Below, piece after piece: positions 28,905 through 37,979 of a stretch of DNA of 40,697 nucleotides. A program made the position numbers and the translations under genes. Source of the stretch: Chloroflexota bacterium. GTDB taxonomy: Bacteria; Chloroflexota; Anaerolineae; 4572-78; J111. The DNA lies in assembly GCA_016860845.1 (NCBI GenBank), contig BOKF01000072.1:1-40697 (forward strand), read 5' to 3'. The notes below the pieces were generated by a model. The model searched no databases and was not told the origin of the DNA. It saw only the letters and a program-made list of their open reading frames with translations. How positions within the stretch are numbered: position 1 is the first letter of the stretch; each line of letters starts with the position of its first letter.

Positions 28905-31900
28905 GTGGACTCCCCAGAGGTTTTTATCCCCCCCGACCGCCGCCAGGCTTTGGCCAGAGGTGAATCCCTCCCCAACCGGGCGCAGGGGGCGGTTCTATTA
29001 GCCGATATTTCCGGCTTTATTCCGCTGACCGACACCCTGGTGCGCGAATTAGGTCCCCGCCAGGGCATTGACGAACTGACCCAACAGCTCAACCGCGTTT
29101 ACGATGCCCTGATTGCCGAAGTGGAGCGGCATGGCGGCAGCGTCATCTTTTTCAGCGGCGACGCCATCACCTGCTGGTTCGCTGGAAAGGTGGAAGGCGG
29201 AAGGCGGAAGGATGAAGACGATTCACCTTTCACCCTTCATTCCTCGTCTTTCTGGGCCGTGGTCTGCGCGTTAGAGATGCAGCGAGCCATGCAGTCCTTT
29301 GCCGCCCTCAGCACCCCCTCCGGGGCGGTCGTCTCGCTGGCGATCAAGGTCGCCATCACCGCCGGCCCGGTGCGCCGGTTCCTGGTCGGCGACCCGCAGC
29401 TTCAACTGCTGGATGTGCTGGCCGGCCAGACCCTCGACCGCATGGCCCGCATTGAACGTTTGGCCCAAAAAGGCGAAACCCTGGTCGGCGAGGAAGTGGC
29501 GGCTCACCTGGGCGACAGCCTTCAAATTGCGGAATGGCGCAGTGAATTGGAGGCTGAGGCTAAGGCTGAGGCTGAGCCTAAAATAAGCGCTGCCGTCATC
29601 ACCGGACTGGTCCTCCAATCTTCCAATCTTCCAACCTTCCAATCCTCCCCTCCACCCCTCCCCTCCACCCCTCCCCTCACCGAAGCCCAGACTCGCCCGT
29701 GGCTATTGGCCCCTGCTTACGAGCGTCTCAAGGCGGGTGGAGGACACTTCCTGGCTGAGCTGCGCACGGCCATCGCCCTGTTCCTCAGCTTTCAGGGAAT
29801 AGATTATGACCACGACGATACCGCCGGCGAAAAGCTGGATGCCTATATTCGCTGGGTGCAGCATATTCTGGCGCGCTACGAGGGCAACATTCTGCAACTG
29901 ACCATCGGCGACAAGGGGAGTTACCTGTACATCAGCTTTGGCGCGCCTGTAGCCCATGGCGACGATGCCAGCCGCGCCGTGGCCGTCGCCCTGGAACTGC
30001 GCACCCCGCCTCCCGAACTGAATTTTATCAGCCAGACCCAAATCGGCCTCAGCCAGGGCCGCATGCGGGCCGGCGCTTACGGCAGCCAGACTCGCCGGAC
30101 CTATGGGGTGCTGGGCAGCGAAGCGAATATCGCCGCCCGGCTGATGAGCAGAGCGAAGCCCGGGCAGGTTTTAATCAGCAAACATGTGGCCGAGGCCGCC
30201 GCCAAAAATTATCAATTCACCTACTTGGAGACCACCCCGGTTAAGGGTCGAACGGAACCCATCCCGGTTTTCGAGGTTGCTGGCCGGCGCAGTAAGCCGC
30301 CCACCGGACCACTCCTGCCCGAACTCAACCAGCCTCCTTACACTCATCTTTTCGATTCGTCCGACCCAAAACCGGCAGCCACCTCTGCCCTCACCCCGGC
30401 CCCGATGATTGGCCGGAACGTCGAACGAAGGTTACTGGCCGGTCAGGTGCAGGCTTTAGCGCGTGGGGACAGCGGCGGGACAATCCTCATCGAAGGTGAG
30501 GCGGGGATTGGTAAATCACGGCTGGTGGCCGATTTGCTGGAACAAGCCCACCGCCAAAGTCTCACCTGTCTCTTCGGCGGCGGTGATGCCATCGAGCAGT
30601 CCACCCCCTATCATGCTTGGCGGCCCATTTTCCGCCAGCTTTTCAAGCTCGATGCTCAGCCCGATACCAACACGATTGCCCGGCGCAGCCACGTCCTGGC
30701 GCTTTTGCCTGATGTCCCGGAATTGCTGCGACTGGCTCCTCTCCTCAACAGCGTCCTGCCATTGGGTCTCCAGGAAAACGACCTGACCCGCCAGATGAGC
30801 GGCCAGACGCGGGCCGATAACACCCGCAATTTGCTGCTTACCTTGCTCCAACAGGCGACCACCCAATCACCCACCCTAATCATTTTGGAAGATGCCCATT
30901 GGCTCGACTCGGCCTCGTGGGTCTTAGCTCGCCTGGTCAGCCAGCGGGTACAGCAGGTCCTGCTGGTGGTGGTCGCCCGTCCCTTAGCCGATCCCTTGCC
31001 TGCTGAGTACAGCCAACTGCTGCAAGGGGCTGGTGTCCAGCGGCTCAAGCTGGAGGCGCTGTCGCCGGAGGAAACGGTGGCTCTGGTCTGCCAGCGCCTG
31101 AGCGCAAAATCTTTACCCGAACCCGTCTCGGTCCTCATCCGGGCCAAGGCCGAAGGCCACCCCTTTTTCAGTGAGGAACTGGCTTACGCTCTGCGCGACG
31201 CCGGTCTGATTCGCCTGGTCGGGGGTGAATGTCAGCTTGCCTCCGAGACCAATGCCTTTAGCGAGCTGAGCCTGCCTGATACCGTCGAGGAAGTTATTAC
31301 CAGCCGCATTGACCACCTTAACCCGTCCCAGCAGCTTATTCTCAAAGTAGCCAGTGTGATTGGCCGCACTTTTCCGGTGGAGCTGCTGCGCGACATCCAT
31401 CCCATCGAAGCGGATAAACCCCAACTGCCCACCCAGCTCACGATCCTGGCCCACCTGGATATTACCCGCCTCGACACGCCGGAACCGCATCTGGCTTATA
31501 CCTTCAAGCACGCCATCACCCGCGAGGTCGCTTATAATCTGATGTTATTCGACCAGCGTCGGGAACTGCACCGGACCGTGGCCGAGTGGTTCGAGCGGAC
31601 CTACACCGGTGATTTGCTGCCGTTTTACTCCCTCCTGGCCCACCATTGGAGCCAAGCCATTGGCAGCCGGTTCAACGGCGCCTCGGTAAACAAGGCCATT
31701 GATTATCTGGAAAAAGCCGGGGAGCAAGCCCTGCGCAGCTATGCCAACCAGGAGGCGGTGCGTTTTTTGGGCCAGGCGGTGTCTATTTCAGAAACATACC
31801 TTAGCATGAGAGAGGGGACTGCCAGCGCGGAGCGCCAGGCGGGGGGAGAAGCCCCTGCCCCCCTGCTCCCCCGCTCCTCTGCTCTTCTCCGGCGGTCCCG

Positions 31901-33332
31901 TTGGGAGCGGCAGTTGGGCGAGGCCTACCTGGGATTGGGTCAACTGGCCGAGAGCCGGGAGCATCTGGAACGAGCCGTTGCCCTGCTGGGCTGGCCCCAA
32001 CCCCGGCAGAGATTCAAGCAGACTGCCAGCCTATTGGGCCAGCTCTGGCAGCAGCTCTCCCACCGTTTATGGCCGGTCAACCTGGTTGACGCCGATCCGG
32101 AGCGGCAGGCTGTCCTGCTGGAGGCCGCCCGGACCTACGAACGGTTGGGAGAAATACATTACTGGTCTAACGAGACTCTGCCGGCTATCTATGCTGCTGT
32201 GCGCACGCTGAACCTGGCCGAACGGGCCGGGCCATCGCCGGAGCTGGCCCGCGCTTATGCCAATATGTGCCTGGTGGCCGGTTTCGCTTCGCTGCGTTCC
32301 CTGGCCGAGGCTTACAGCCGGCGCGCTCAAGCTGTTGCTCAAGAGGCGCAGCATTACCCGGCCCTGGCCTGGGTATTGGAACTGACCGGCGTCTACACCA
32401 TCGGCGTCGGTCAGTGGACCCAAGCCGGCGAGACCTTACGGCAGGGCGCGTTGGTCGCCCAACAACTGGAAGACCACCGCCGCTGGGAGGAATGTACGAC
32501 TGCTTTGGGCGACATTTCCTTTTTTCAGGGTAAGTTTGCCGAAAGTTTAAATATGTGGCCTGAGGTTTTGGCTTCGGCCCGCCGCCGGGGCGACACCCAG
32601 GCTCAATCCTGGGGTCTGGCCGGGCAGCTTAGAAGCTTGTTAGCCCTGGGCGAACAGCGGACGGAGCAGGCGTTAACCACCTTGCAGACGCTGGAAAGCG
32701 TGGCCCACGACGATATCGGCAGCGCCGACAAAATCAACTCGTATGGGGTTATTGCCTTACTGCGTTGGCGTCTGGGCCAATCCGAACTGGCGCAGTCCGC
32801 CGCAGAAGCAGGCGTCACTTGGATCGGCCGCTCGTCGCCAACCGGTTATGGCATCATCCACGGCTACAACAACGTGGCCGAAGTATGTCTGGCCTTGTGG
32901 GAAGCGGAGGAGAGGTTGGGAGTCGGGGGTTGGGGGTCGGAAAGCCAAAATCGAAAATCTCGCCAGGGGCACGCAAGCGAAAGCCAAAATCTAAAATCAA
33001 ATGCCTGGCAGGCTTGTCAGGCGTTGCGCCAGTATGCCCGCGCTTTTCCCAGCGGCCGGCCTCGGGCTTGGCTGTGGCAGGGTTTGTACGAATGGCTGTC
33101 GGGCCGGCCGGGCAAAGCGTACGCGGCCTGGCGCAAGGGCCTGGCCGCAGCGGAACGGCTGGCGATGCCGTATGAACAGGCTCTGACCCTGTATGAAATA
33201 GGCCGCCACTTACCCGCCGCAGACCCCAACCGACGCCCTTACCTCGTCCGCGCCGCCGAAATCTTCCGCCAGCTCAATGCCAAATATGATTTAAGCCGGA
33301 CGCAGGCAGTTTTAAACATATCCTCCCAATGA
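28905..33332 (+). CDS. Soluble adenylyl cyclase-like protein: two cyclase domains, ATPase, TPR
   Basis: 1475 residues from GTG 28905. Cyclase domain 1 (about 25-190) keeps both metal aspartates: D34 in LLADISGF and the Asp in FFSGDAIT (about 86). Domain 2 (about 285-450) has GSEANIAARLMSRAKPGQVL but lacks those aspartates, so the two halves probably form one active site, as in mammalian soluble adenylyl cyclase. An AAA/NACHT-like ATPase follows (Walker A EGEAGIGKS at about 530, Walker B LIILEDAHWLD at about 660), then long TPR-like repeats. It likely makes cAMP from ATP under control of the sensor repeats. Three low-complexity heptad insertions lie in frame. It is convergent with the Crp/Fnr gene. 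Confidence 0.88.
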   Translation: MDSPEVFIPPDRRQALARGESLPNRAQGAVLLADISGFIPLTDTLVRELGPRQGIDELTQQLNRVYDALIAEVERHGGSVIFFSGDAITCWFAGKVEGGRRKDEDDSPFTLHSSSFWAVVCALEMQRAMQSFAALSTPSGAVVSLAIKVAITAGPVRRFLVGDPQLQLLDVLAGQTLDRMARIERLAQKGETLVGEEVAAHLGDSLQIAEWRSELEAEAKAEAEPKISAAVITGLVLQSSNLPTFQSSPPPLPSTPPLTEAQTRPWLLAPAYERLKAGGGHFLAELRTAIALFLSFQGIDYDHDDTAGEKLDAYIRWVQHILARYEGNILQLTIGDKGSYLYISFGAPVAHGDDASRAVAVALELRTPPPELNFISQTQIGLSQGRMRAGAYGSQTRRTYGVLGSEANIAARLMSRAKPGQVLISKHVAEAAAKNYQFTYLETTPVKGRTEPIPVFEVAGRRSKPPTGPLLPELNQPPYTHLFDSSDPKPAATSALTPAPMIGRNVERRLLAGQVQALARGDSGGTILIEGEAGIGKSRLVADLLEQAHRQSLTCLFGGGDAIEQSTPYHAWRPIFRQLFKLDAQPDTNTIARRSHVLALLPDVPELLRLAPLLNSVLPLGLQENDLTRQMSGQTRADNTRNLLLTLLQQATTQSPTLIILEDAHWLDSASWVLARLVSQRVQQVLLVVVARPLADPLPAEYSQLLQGAGVQRLKLEALSPEETVALVCQRLSAKSLPEPVSVLIRAKAEGHPFFSEELAYALRDAGLIRLVGGECQLASETNAFSELSLPDTVEEVITSRIDHLNPSQQLILKVASVIGRTFPVELLRDIHPIEADKPQLPTQLTILAHLDITRLDTPEPHLAYTFKHAITREVAYNLMLFDQRRELHRTVAEWFERTYTGDLLPFYSLLAHHWSQAIGSRFNGASVNKAIDYLEKAGEQALRSYANQEAVRFLGQAVSISETYLSMREGTASAERQAGGEAPAPLLPRSSALLRRSRWERQLGEAYLGLGQLAESREHLERAVALLGWPQPRQRFKQTASLLGQLWQQLSHRLWPVNLVDADPERQAVLLEAARTYERLGEIHYWSNETLPAIYAAVRTLNLAERAGPSPELARAYANMCLVAGFASLRSLAEAYSRRAQAVAQEAQHYPALAWVLELTGVYTIGVGQWTQAGETLRQGALVAQQLEDHRRWEECTTALGDISFFQGKFAESLNMWPEVLASARRRGDTQAQSWGLAGQLRSLLALGEQRTEQALTTLQTLESVAHDDIGSADKINSYGVIALLRWRLGQSELAQSAAEAGVTWIGRSSPTGYGIIHGYNNVAEVCLALWEAEERLGVGGWGSESQNRKSRQGHASESQNLKSNAWQACQALRQYARAFPSGRPRAWLWQGLYEWLSGRPGKAYAAWRKGLAAAERLAMPYEQALTLYEIGRHLPAADPNRRPYLVRAAEIFRQLNAKYDLSRTQAVLNISSQ
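29182..29251. repeat. In-frame heptad insertion in cyclase domain 1
   Basis: GGAAGGC-type heptads followed by inverted CACCTTTCACCCTTC arms. It adds about 22 residues (GKVEGGRRKDEDDSPF) right after the conserved DAITCWF strand, at a loop where homologs usually continue directly. Confidence 0.6.
29612..29680. repeat. In-frame heptad insertion between the two cyclase domains
   Basis: CTTCCAA heptads (as at 22098-22170) followed by repeated CCCCTCCACCC units. It encodes a Ser/Pro-rich linker (LQSSNLPTFQSSPPP). Confidence 0.65.
32908..33002. repeat. In-frame heptad insertion in the TPR region
   Basis: GTTGGGAGTCGGGGGTTGG-type units and then AAATCTA-type heptads (as at 17881). Encodes a Gly/Ser/Lys/Asn-rich stretch between two helices, including the SESQN motif twice. 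Confidence 0.6.
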
Positions 33333-33392
33333 CACTTCCGCCTTCATCACCTGCCCCCGCCAGGGGGTTCATCCCTCATCCTTCCCAACGCA

Positions 33393-34175
33393 TTACCACC
33401 CCGCCTCACCCACATTCGCCTCGATGCGGCTGTCCCGTTCAGCCTGCGCCCGCGGCAAATCGAGAATGATGATTTTGCCGGCCTCGTAAGCGACAATACC
33501 CCGCCTTTGCCAATCGCGCAGCAGCCGATTGACCCATTCCCGCCGCGCCCCCACCAGCGATGCCAAATCGGTCTGGTTCAAGGCCAGGTCAAGCACGTAG
33601 CGTCTCCCGGCCTCCTCTTCCTGGCCGAACTGCTCGTTGTAAAGCAGTAAAATGTGCAGCAGCCGGCCTGCCGCGTCGTACTGGGCAATAGTCTCCGCGT
33701 AAGCGGCTGTCCAGCGCACCCGGCTGGCCAGCAGCCGGGTCATGCCCAGGGCCAGATCCGGCATCTGGCGCAGATGGTGTAGAAATTTATCCTGGGACAT
33801 CACCAGCAGGTCAGCCGCTTCGATGGCCTTGGCCGTGGCCGAGCGCGGTTCGCTGTCTACCACGGCGAACTCCCCAATGATGCTGCCGGTCGAATAGATG
33901 GCAATGGTTGTCTCGGCGCCGGAGGGACTGATGCGGAAGATGCGCACTTTGCCCCGCATGACCAGGTACAACTCGCGGCTGGTATCCCCCTGGCGAAAGA
34001 TAATTTCGTCTTTGCTGTATTCTTTGGGATGAAAGTCGCCAACCAGGGCGGCCAGCTCAGCTTCGCTCAAACCGGCAAAGAGAAACACCTGTTTGAGAAG
34101 AGCAACCCTTCTTGACAGCACTTCTTGGCGGGAGGATGAACGCACTGGATCCCTCAAAAACGTGGTGCGTGACAC
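33393..34175 (-). CDS. Crp/Fnr-family transcription regulator
   Basis: Up to 260 residues. The cyclic nucleotide-binding domain (about 30-150) has SIIGEFAVVDSEPRSATAKA, keeping the Glu and Arg that contact cAMP in CRP. The C-terminal winged helix contains LALNQTDLASLVGARREWVN and LLRDWQRRGIV, giving recognition-helix Arg residues. It probably responds to cAMP made by the convergent cyclase gene next door (inference). The GTG at 34175 lies within a hairpin repeat (34161-34204), so translation more likely begins at GTG 34145 or 34121. No Cys cluster for an Fnr-type iron-sulfur centre. Confidence 0.85.
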   Translation of the reverse strand: MSRTTFLRDPVRSSSRQEVLSRRVALLKQVFLFAGLSEAELAALVGDFHPKEYSKDEIIFRQGDTSRELYLVMRGKVRIFRISPSGAETTIAIYSTGSIIGEFAVVDSEPRSATAKAIEAADLLVMSQDKFLHHLRQMPDLALGMTRLLASRVRWTAAYAETIAQYDAAGRLLHILLLYNEQFGQEEEAGRRYVLDLALNQTDLASLVGARREWVNRLLRDWQRRGIVAYEAGKIIILDLPRAQAERDSRIEANVGEAGW

Positions 34176-34330
34176 GTCTTTTCATCTGAGCGCCACGCAC
34201 CACGTCCCACATTTTACCCGAAGTCGGGAGACTTCGGGCTCCTTATTTGACAGGAGTTACGCAGTTGAAGGATCCTCTCTAACTCCCCCACAGGGGAGAA
34301 TCAGCTTAAGTCCCTCCCTTTGGGAGGGAT
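34161..34330. repeat. Cluster of hairpins between crp-like gene and eno
   Basis: CGTGGTGCGTG (34161-34171) pairs with CACGCACCACG (34194-34204), CCCGAAGTC (34217-34225) with GACTTCGGG (34230-34238), and CCCTCCC (34312-34318) with GGGAGGG (34322-34328). The 210-base gap has no gene. Confidence 0.6.
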
Positions 34331-34386
34331 TTAGGGAGGGCTTTTCCACCCACCGTGTAAGTCCTGTTATTTGAAAAGCCTTGGCC

Positions 34387-35679
<1,293 letters not shown>

Positions 35680-35707
35680 TTACTCCTTGTGGTAGTAGTT
35701 TATCAGT

Positions 35708-35785
35708 GAAGAGGCGAGGAGGCGTGAGGCAAGGAGGCGAGTGAAGCAGTATCGCGTCCTCGCCTCTTCATTCCTTCGCCTCATT
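35708..35785. repeat. Heptad-repeat inverted element in the eno leader
   Basis: GAAGAGGCGAGGAGGCGTGA and related GAGGCGA heptads are mirrored by TCCTCGCCTCTTCATTCCTT. It lies within the 5' untranslated part of the eno mRNA, between the promoter and the ribosome-binding site. Confidence 0.6.
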
Positions 35786-35794
35786 TTCGCGACT

Positions 35795-35823
35795 ATCTTA
35801 CACGTAAATAATAACTTCGGCAA
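35795..35823 (-). promoter_or_regulatory. Probable eno promoter
   Basis: Read on the minus strand: TTGCCG (35823-35818), 17-base spacer, TAAGAT (35800-35795). It gives a leader of about 110 bases that contains the heptad hairpin. Confidence 0.5.
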
Positions 35824-35854
35824 TTCATTAAGAGAGCCAAAACGAGGTTGTTTT

Positions 35855-35884
35855 TTGCCCAAAAGTTAGGGTAGAAGGCATAAT
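35855..35884 (+). promoter_or_regulatory. Probable promoter of hydrolase gene, leaderless start
   Basis: TTGCCC (35855-35860), 18-base spacer, CATAAT (35879-35884). ATG 35892 lies seven bases after the -10 box, near where transcription should start; the ATG at 35886 would be upstream of it. Confidence 0.45.
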
Positions 35885-35891
35885 AATGGCC

Positions 35892-37037
35892 ATGCCAAAG
35901 ATTTTTCAGTGGATTTTACCGGTAACGTTCATGGCCTTTCTGCCGGCCTGCGGCCAGCGAGCGATTGTAACCGAATTGACAACCTCGGCCACGCCTGCGC
36001 CGGTCGTTAAACTCGCCGACACGCCCACCTCGCTACCCCCCACGCCCACCCGCACTCCTGAACCGCCTCAACCGACCGCAACGCCCGCGCCTACCTCAAC
36101 CTTTACTCCCAGCCCTACGGCCACCTCCACCTCCACCGCCACCTCAACCCCGACCGTCACCCCCACCCCCGACCCCTACGCCGGGCTGACCATCGCCGAT
36201 TTATCCGCCCGCACCTACGGCGGCGGTGAGCTAAAAATCGAAGAGGTGCTGGCTGTCACCGACGCCTTCACCCGCACCCTGGTCAGCTACCCCAGCGAGG
36301 GACTGACCCTCTACGGTTTTATGAACACACCGCCGGGCGCTGGCCCCTTTCCGGTGGCGCTGGTCATGCATGGCTACATCCCGCCGGAGCAGTATAACAC
36401 TATCGCCTACACCACGCGCTACGCCGACGCCCTGGCCCGCGCCGGCTTCCTGGTCATCCATCCCAACTACCGCAACTACCCCCCTTCGGATGAGGGGCCT
36501 GACCTGTTCCGGGCGAATCAGGCCGTGGATGCGCTGAATCTCATCGCCATCATCAAAGCGCAGGCGGGCCAGCCCGGTCCCTTACAGTCGGCTGATGCCA
36601 GCTTCGTCGGCATGCTCGGCCACAGCATGGGCGGCGGCATTACCCTTAGAACTATCACCATCAGCAATGCGGTGCAGGCAGCGGTTCTTTACGGCGCTAT
36701 GAGCGGCGACGAGCAGCGCAACTACGAAAAGATCGCCGAGTGGTCAGGTAGAGGGCGCGGGCTGGAGGAACTCCAAGCCTCCCCTGAAGACCTGCAGCGC
36801 ATCTCGCCGATATTTTTCCTGGATCGCATCACTGCGCCCGTGAGCATCCATCACGGCGACTACGACGGCACCGTCCCGCCGGCCTGGTCGGAAGAGCTGT
36901 GTCAAAAGTTACAGGCGTTGCACAAGATGGTCGAGTGTTTCACCTATCCCGGCCAGCCCCACACCTTTCAGGGCGAAGGGGACCAGCTCTTCATGCAGCG
37001 CGTTGTTGATTTTTTCAACCGGATTCGCAGAAAGTAA
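35892..37037 (+). CDS. Lipoprotein-like alpha/beta hydrolase (dienelactone hydrolase/prolyl oligopeptidase type)
   Basis: About 381 residues. A signal peptide ends in LPAC (lipobox), so it is probably a surface lipoprotein. A Thr/Pro linker of about 75 residues follows, typical of the window's exported proteins. The hydrolase domain (about 115-381) has HGYIPPEQ as oxyanion-side turn, nucleophile Ser in GHSMGG (about residue 245), the acid in HGDYDGTVP and the base in PGQPHTF. It probably hydrolyses esters or small peptides outside the cell; substrate unknown. ATG 35892 was preferred from promoter spacing over 35886. Confidence 0.85.
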   Translation: MPKIFQWILPVTFMAFLPACGQRAIVTELTTSATPAPVVKLADTPTSLPPTPTRTPEPPQPTATPAPTSTFTPSPTATSTSTATSTPTVTPTPDPYAGLTIADLSARTYGGGELKIEEVLAVTDAFTRTLVSYPSEGLTLYGFMNTPPGAGPFPVALVMHGYIPPEQYNTIAYTTRYADALARAGFLVIHPNYRNYPPSDEGPDLFRANQAVDALNLIAIIKAQAGQPGPLQSADASFVGMLGHSMGGGITLRTITISNAVQAAVLYGAMSGDEQRNYEKIAEWSGRGRGLEELQASPEDLQRISPIFFLDRITAPVSIHHGDYDGTVPPAWSEELCQKLQALHKMVECFTYPGQPHTFQGEGDQLFMQRVVDFFNRIRRK

Positions 37038-37072
37038 GGTTTAACTTCGTAACAGCAAGGGAGGATGCAGCC

Positions 37073-37369
37073 GTGGACTCCGCAACTGAAGCAAAAACGC
37101 TCCGCGCCCATGTTTTTATTTCGGGCCGGGTGCAGGGAGTCAGCTTTCGCTGGTTCACCCAACGCAAAGCGCAGGAGCTGGGCCTGACCGGCTGGGTGCG
37201 CAATCTGTGGGACGGCCGGGTTGAAGCGGTCTTTGAAGGTGACGCCACGGCAGTCCGGCAAGCCGTCGCCTGGTGTCACACCGGCGAGCCGCCCGCCCGT
37301 GTGACCGATGTTGATGTGACCTACGCCCCGTTTACCGGCGAATTTCGCAGTTTTCGTGTGACCGGATGA
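37073..37369 (+). CDS. acyP: Acylphosphatase
   Basis: 98 residues from GTG 37073 after [28 protein letters not shown] contains the phosphate-binding loop and catalytic Arg; [20 protein letters not shown] has the catalytic Asn. It hydrolyses acyl phosphates such as carbamoyl- and 1,3-bisphosphoglycerate. Normal length with a short N-terminal extension. It lies 35 bases after the hydrolase and is probably co-transcribed. Confidence 0.95.
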   Translation: MDSATEAKTLRAHVFISGRVQGVSFRWFTQRKAQELGLTGWVRNLWDGRVEAVFEGDATAVRQAVAWCHTGEPPARVTDVDVTYAPFTGEFRSFRVTG

Positions 37370-37452
37370 AGCGGAGTGGCGAAGTTCAGTGAGGCGGAGC
37401 AAAGACAGGCATTTTAGTCTCTTCGCGCCCTCGCCTCTTCGCCTCTCGATTC
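37370..37452. repeat. Heptad-type inverted element
   Basis: GCGGAGTGGCGAAG and GAGGCGGAGC units are mirrored by CTCGCCTCTTCGCCTC. It separates acylphosphatase from the metal-resistance promoter. Confidence 0.5.
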
Positions 37453-37456
37453 CCTC

Positions 37457-37502
37457 TTGACAACCTCTTTTTTTCGAGGTAATATATGAGCAACTATTCA
37501 TA
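37457..37502 (+). promoter_or_regulatory. ArsR/SmtB-controlled promoter and operator
   Basis: TTGACA (37457-37462), 17-base spacer, TAATAT (37480-37485). The 12-2-12-type operator TATGAGCAACTATTCATA (37485-37502) overlaps the end of the -10 box and matches the SmtB/ZiaR operator consensus (TGAACA-GT-TATTCA) at most positions. Metal release should open this promoter. Confidence 0.75.
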
Positions 37503-37519
37503 CGTCTTTGGGAAGAAGA

Positions 37520-37885
37520 ATGATCCGTTCCCCAGCCAGCGATCGTTGCGCCGAAACTATTATTGACGAAGACAAAGTCAAGCAGGCCGAGCAGGTTTTA
37601 TTAGATGGCCTGGCTGCCACCCGTCTGGCCGATACCTACAGGGCCTTGGCCGACCCCACCCGCGTCCGCATCATCTCCATTCTCCTGCACACGGAGTTGT
37701 GTGTCTGCGACTTGGCCGCCACGCTCGGCATGACCCAGAGCGCGGTTTCACACCAATTGAGCCTCATGCGCGGTATGCGCCTGGTCAAGAGCCGCAAAGA
37801 GGGCCGCATGGTGTATTACACTCTGGATGACGAGCATATTCGGGATTTGTTCCGGCAGGGATTGGAGCATATTGGGCATAAGTAG
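37520..37885 (+). CDS. ArsR/SmtB-family metal-sensing repressor
   Basis: 121 residues from ATG 37520. A winged helix (LADPTRVRIISILLHTELCV, then MTQSAVSHQLSLMRGMRLV) is flanked by metal sites. ELCVCDLA plus an N-terminal Cys give the alpha-3N thiol site; DDEHIRDLFRQGLEHIGH gives the alpha-5 site (D-x-H-x10-H-x2-H). Having both is typical of CadC-like Zn/Cd/Pb sensors. It lies just before the P-type ATPase and behind the matching operator, so it represses both until metal binds. Confidence 0.9.
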   Translation: MIRSPASDRCAETIIDEDKVKQAEQVLLDGLAATRLADTYRALADPTRVRIISILLHTELCVCDLAATLGMTQSAVSHQLSLMRGMRLVKSRKEGRMVYYTLDDEHIRDLFRQGLEHIGHK

Positions 37886-37888
37886 TAA

Positions 37889-37948
37889 CGTGTTGCGTGG
37901 TGCGTATTTCTTTAAGCAGTAAACGGAACATGCAATACGAATCACGTC
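37889..37948. repeat. Inverted repeat between regulator and ATPase
   Basis: CGTGTTGCGTGGTGCGTATT faces AATACGAATCACG, an imperfect hairpin of the same CGTG-type family as 34161-34204 and 40318-40369. It may reduce readthrough between the two genes. Confidence 0.45.
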
Positions 37949-37979
37949 TCCGGCTATTGAACAACAAGGAAAACATGCG

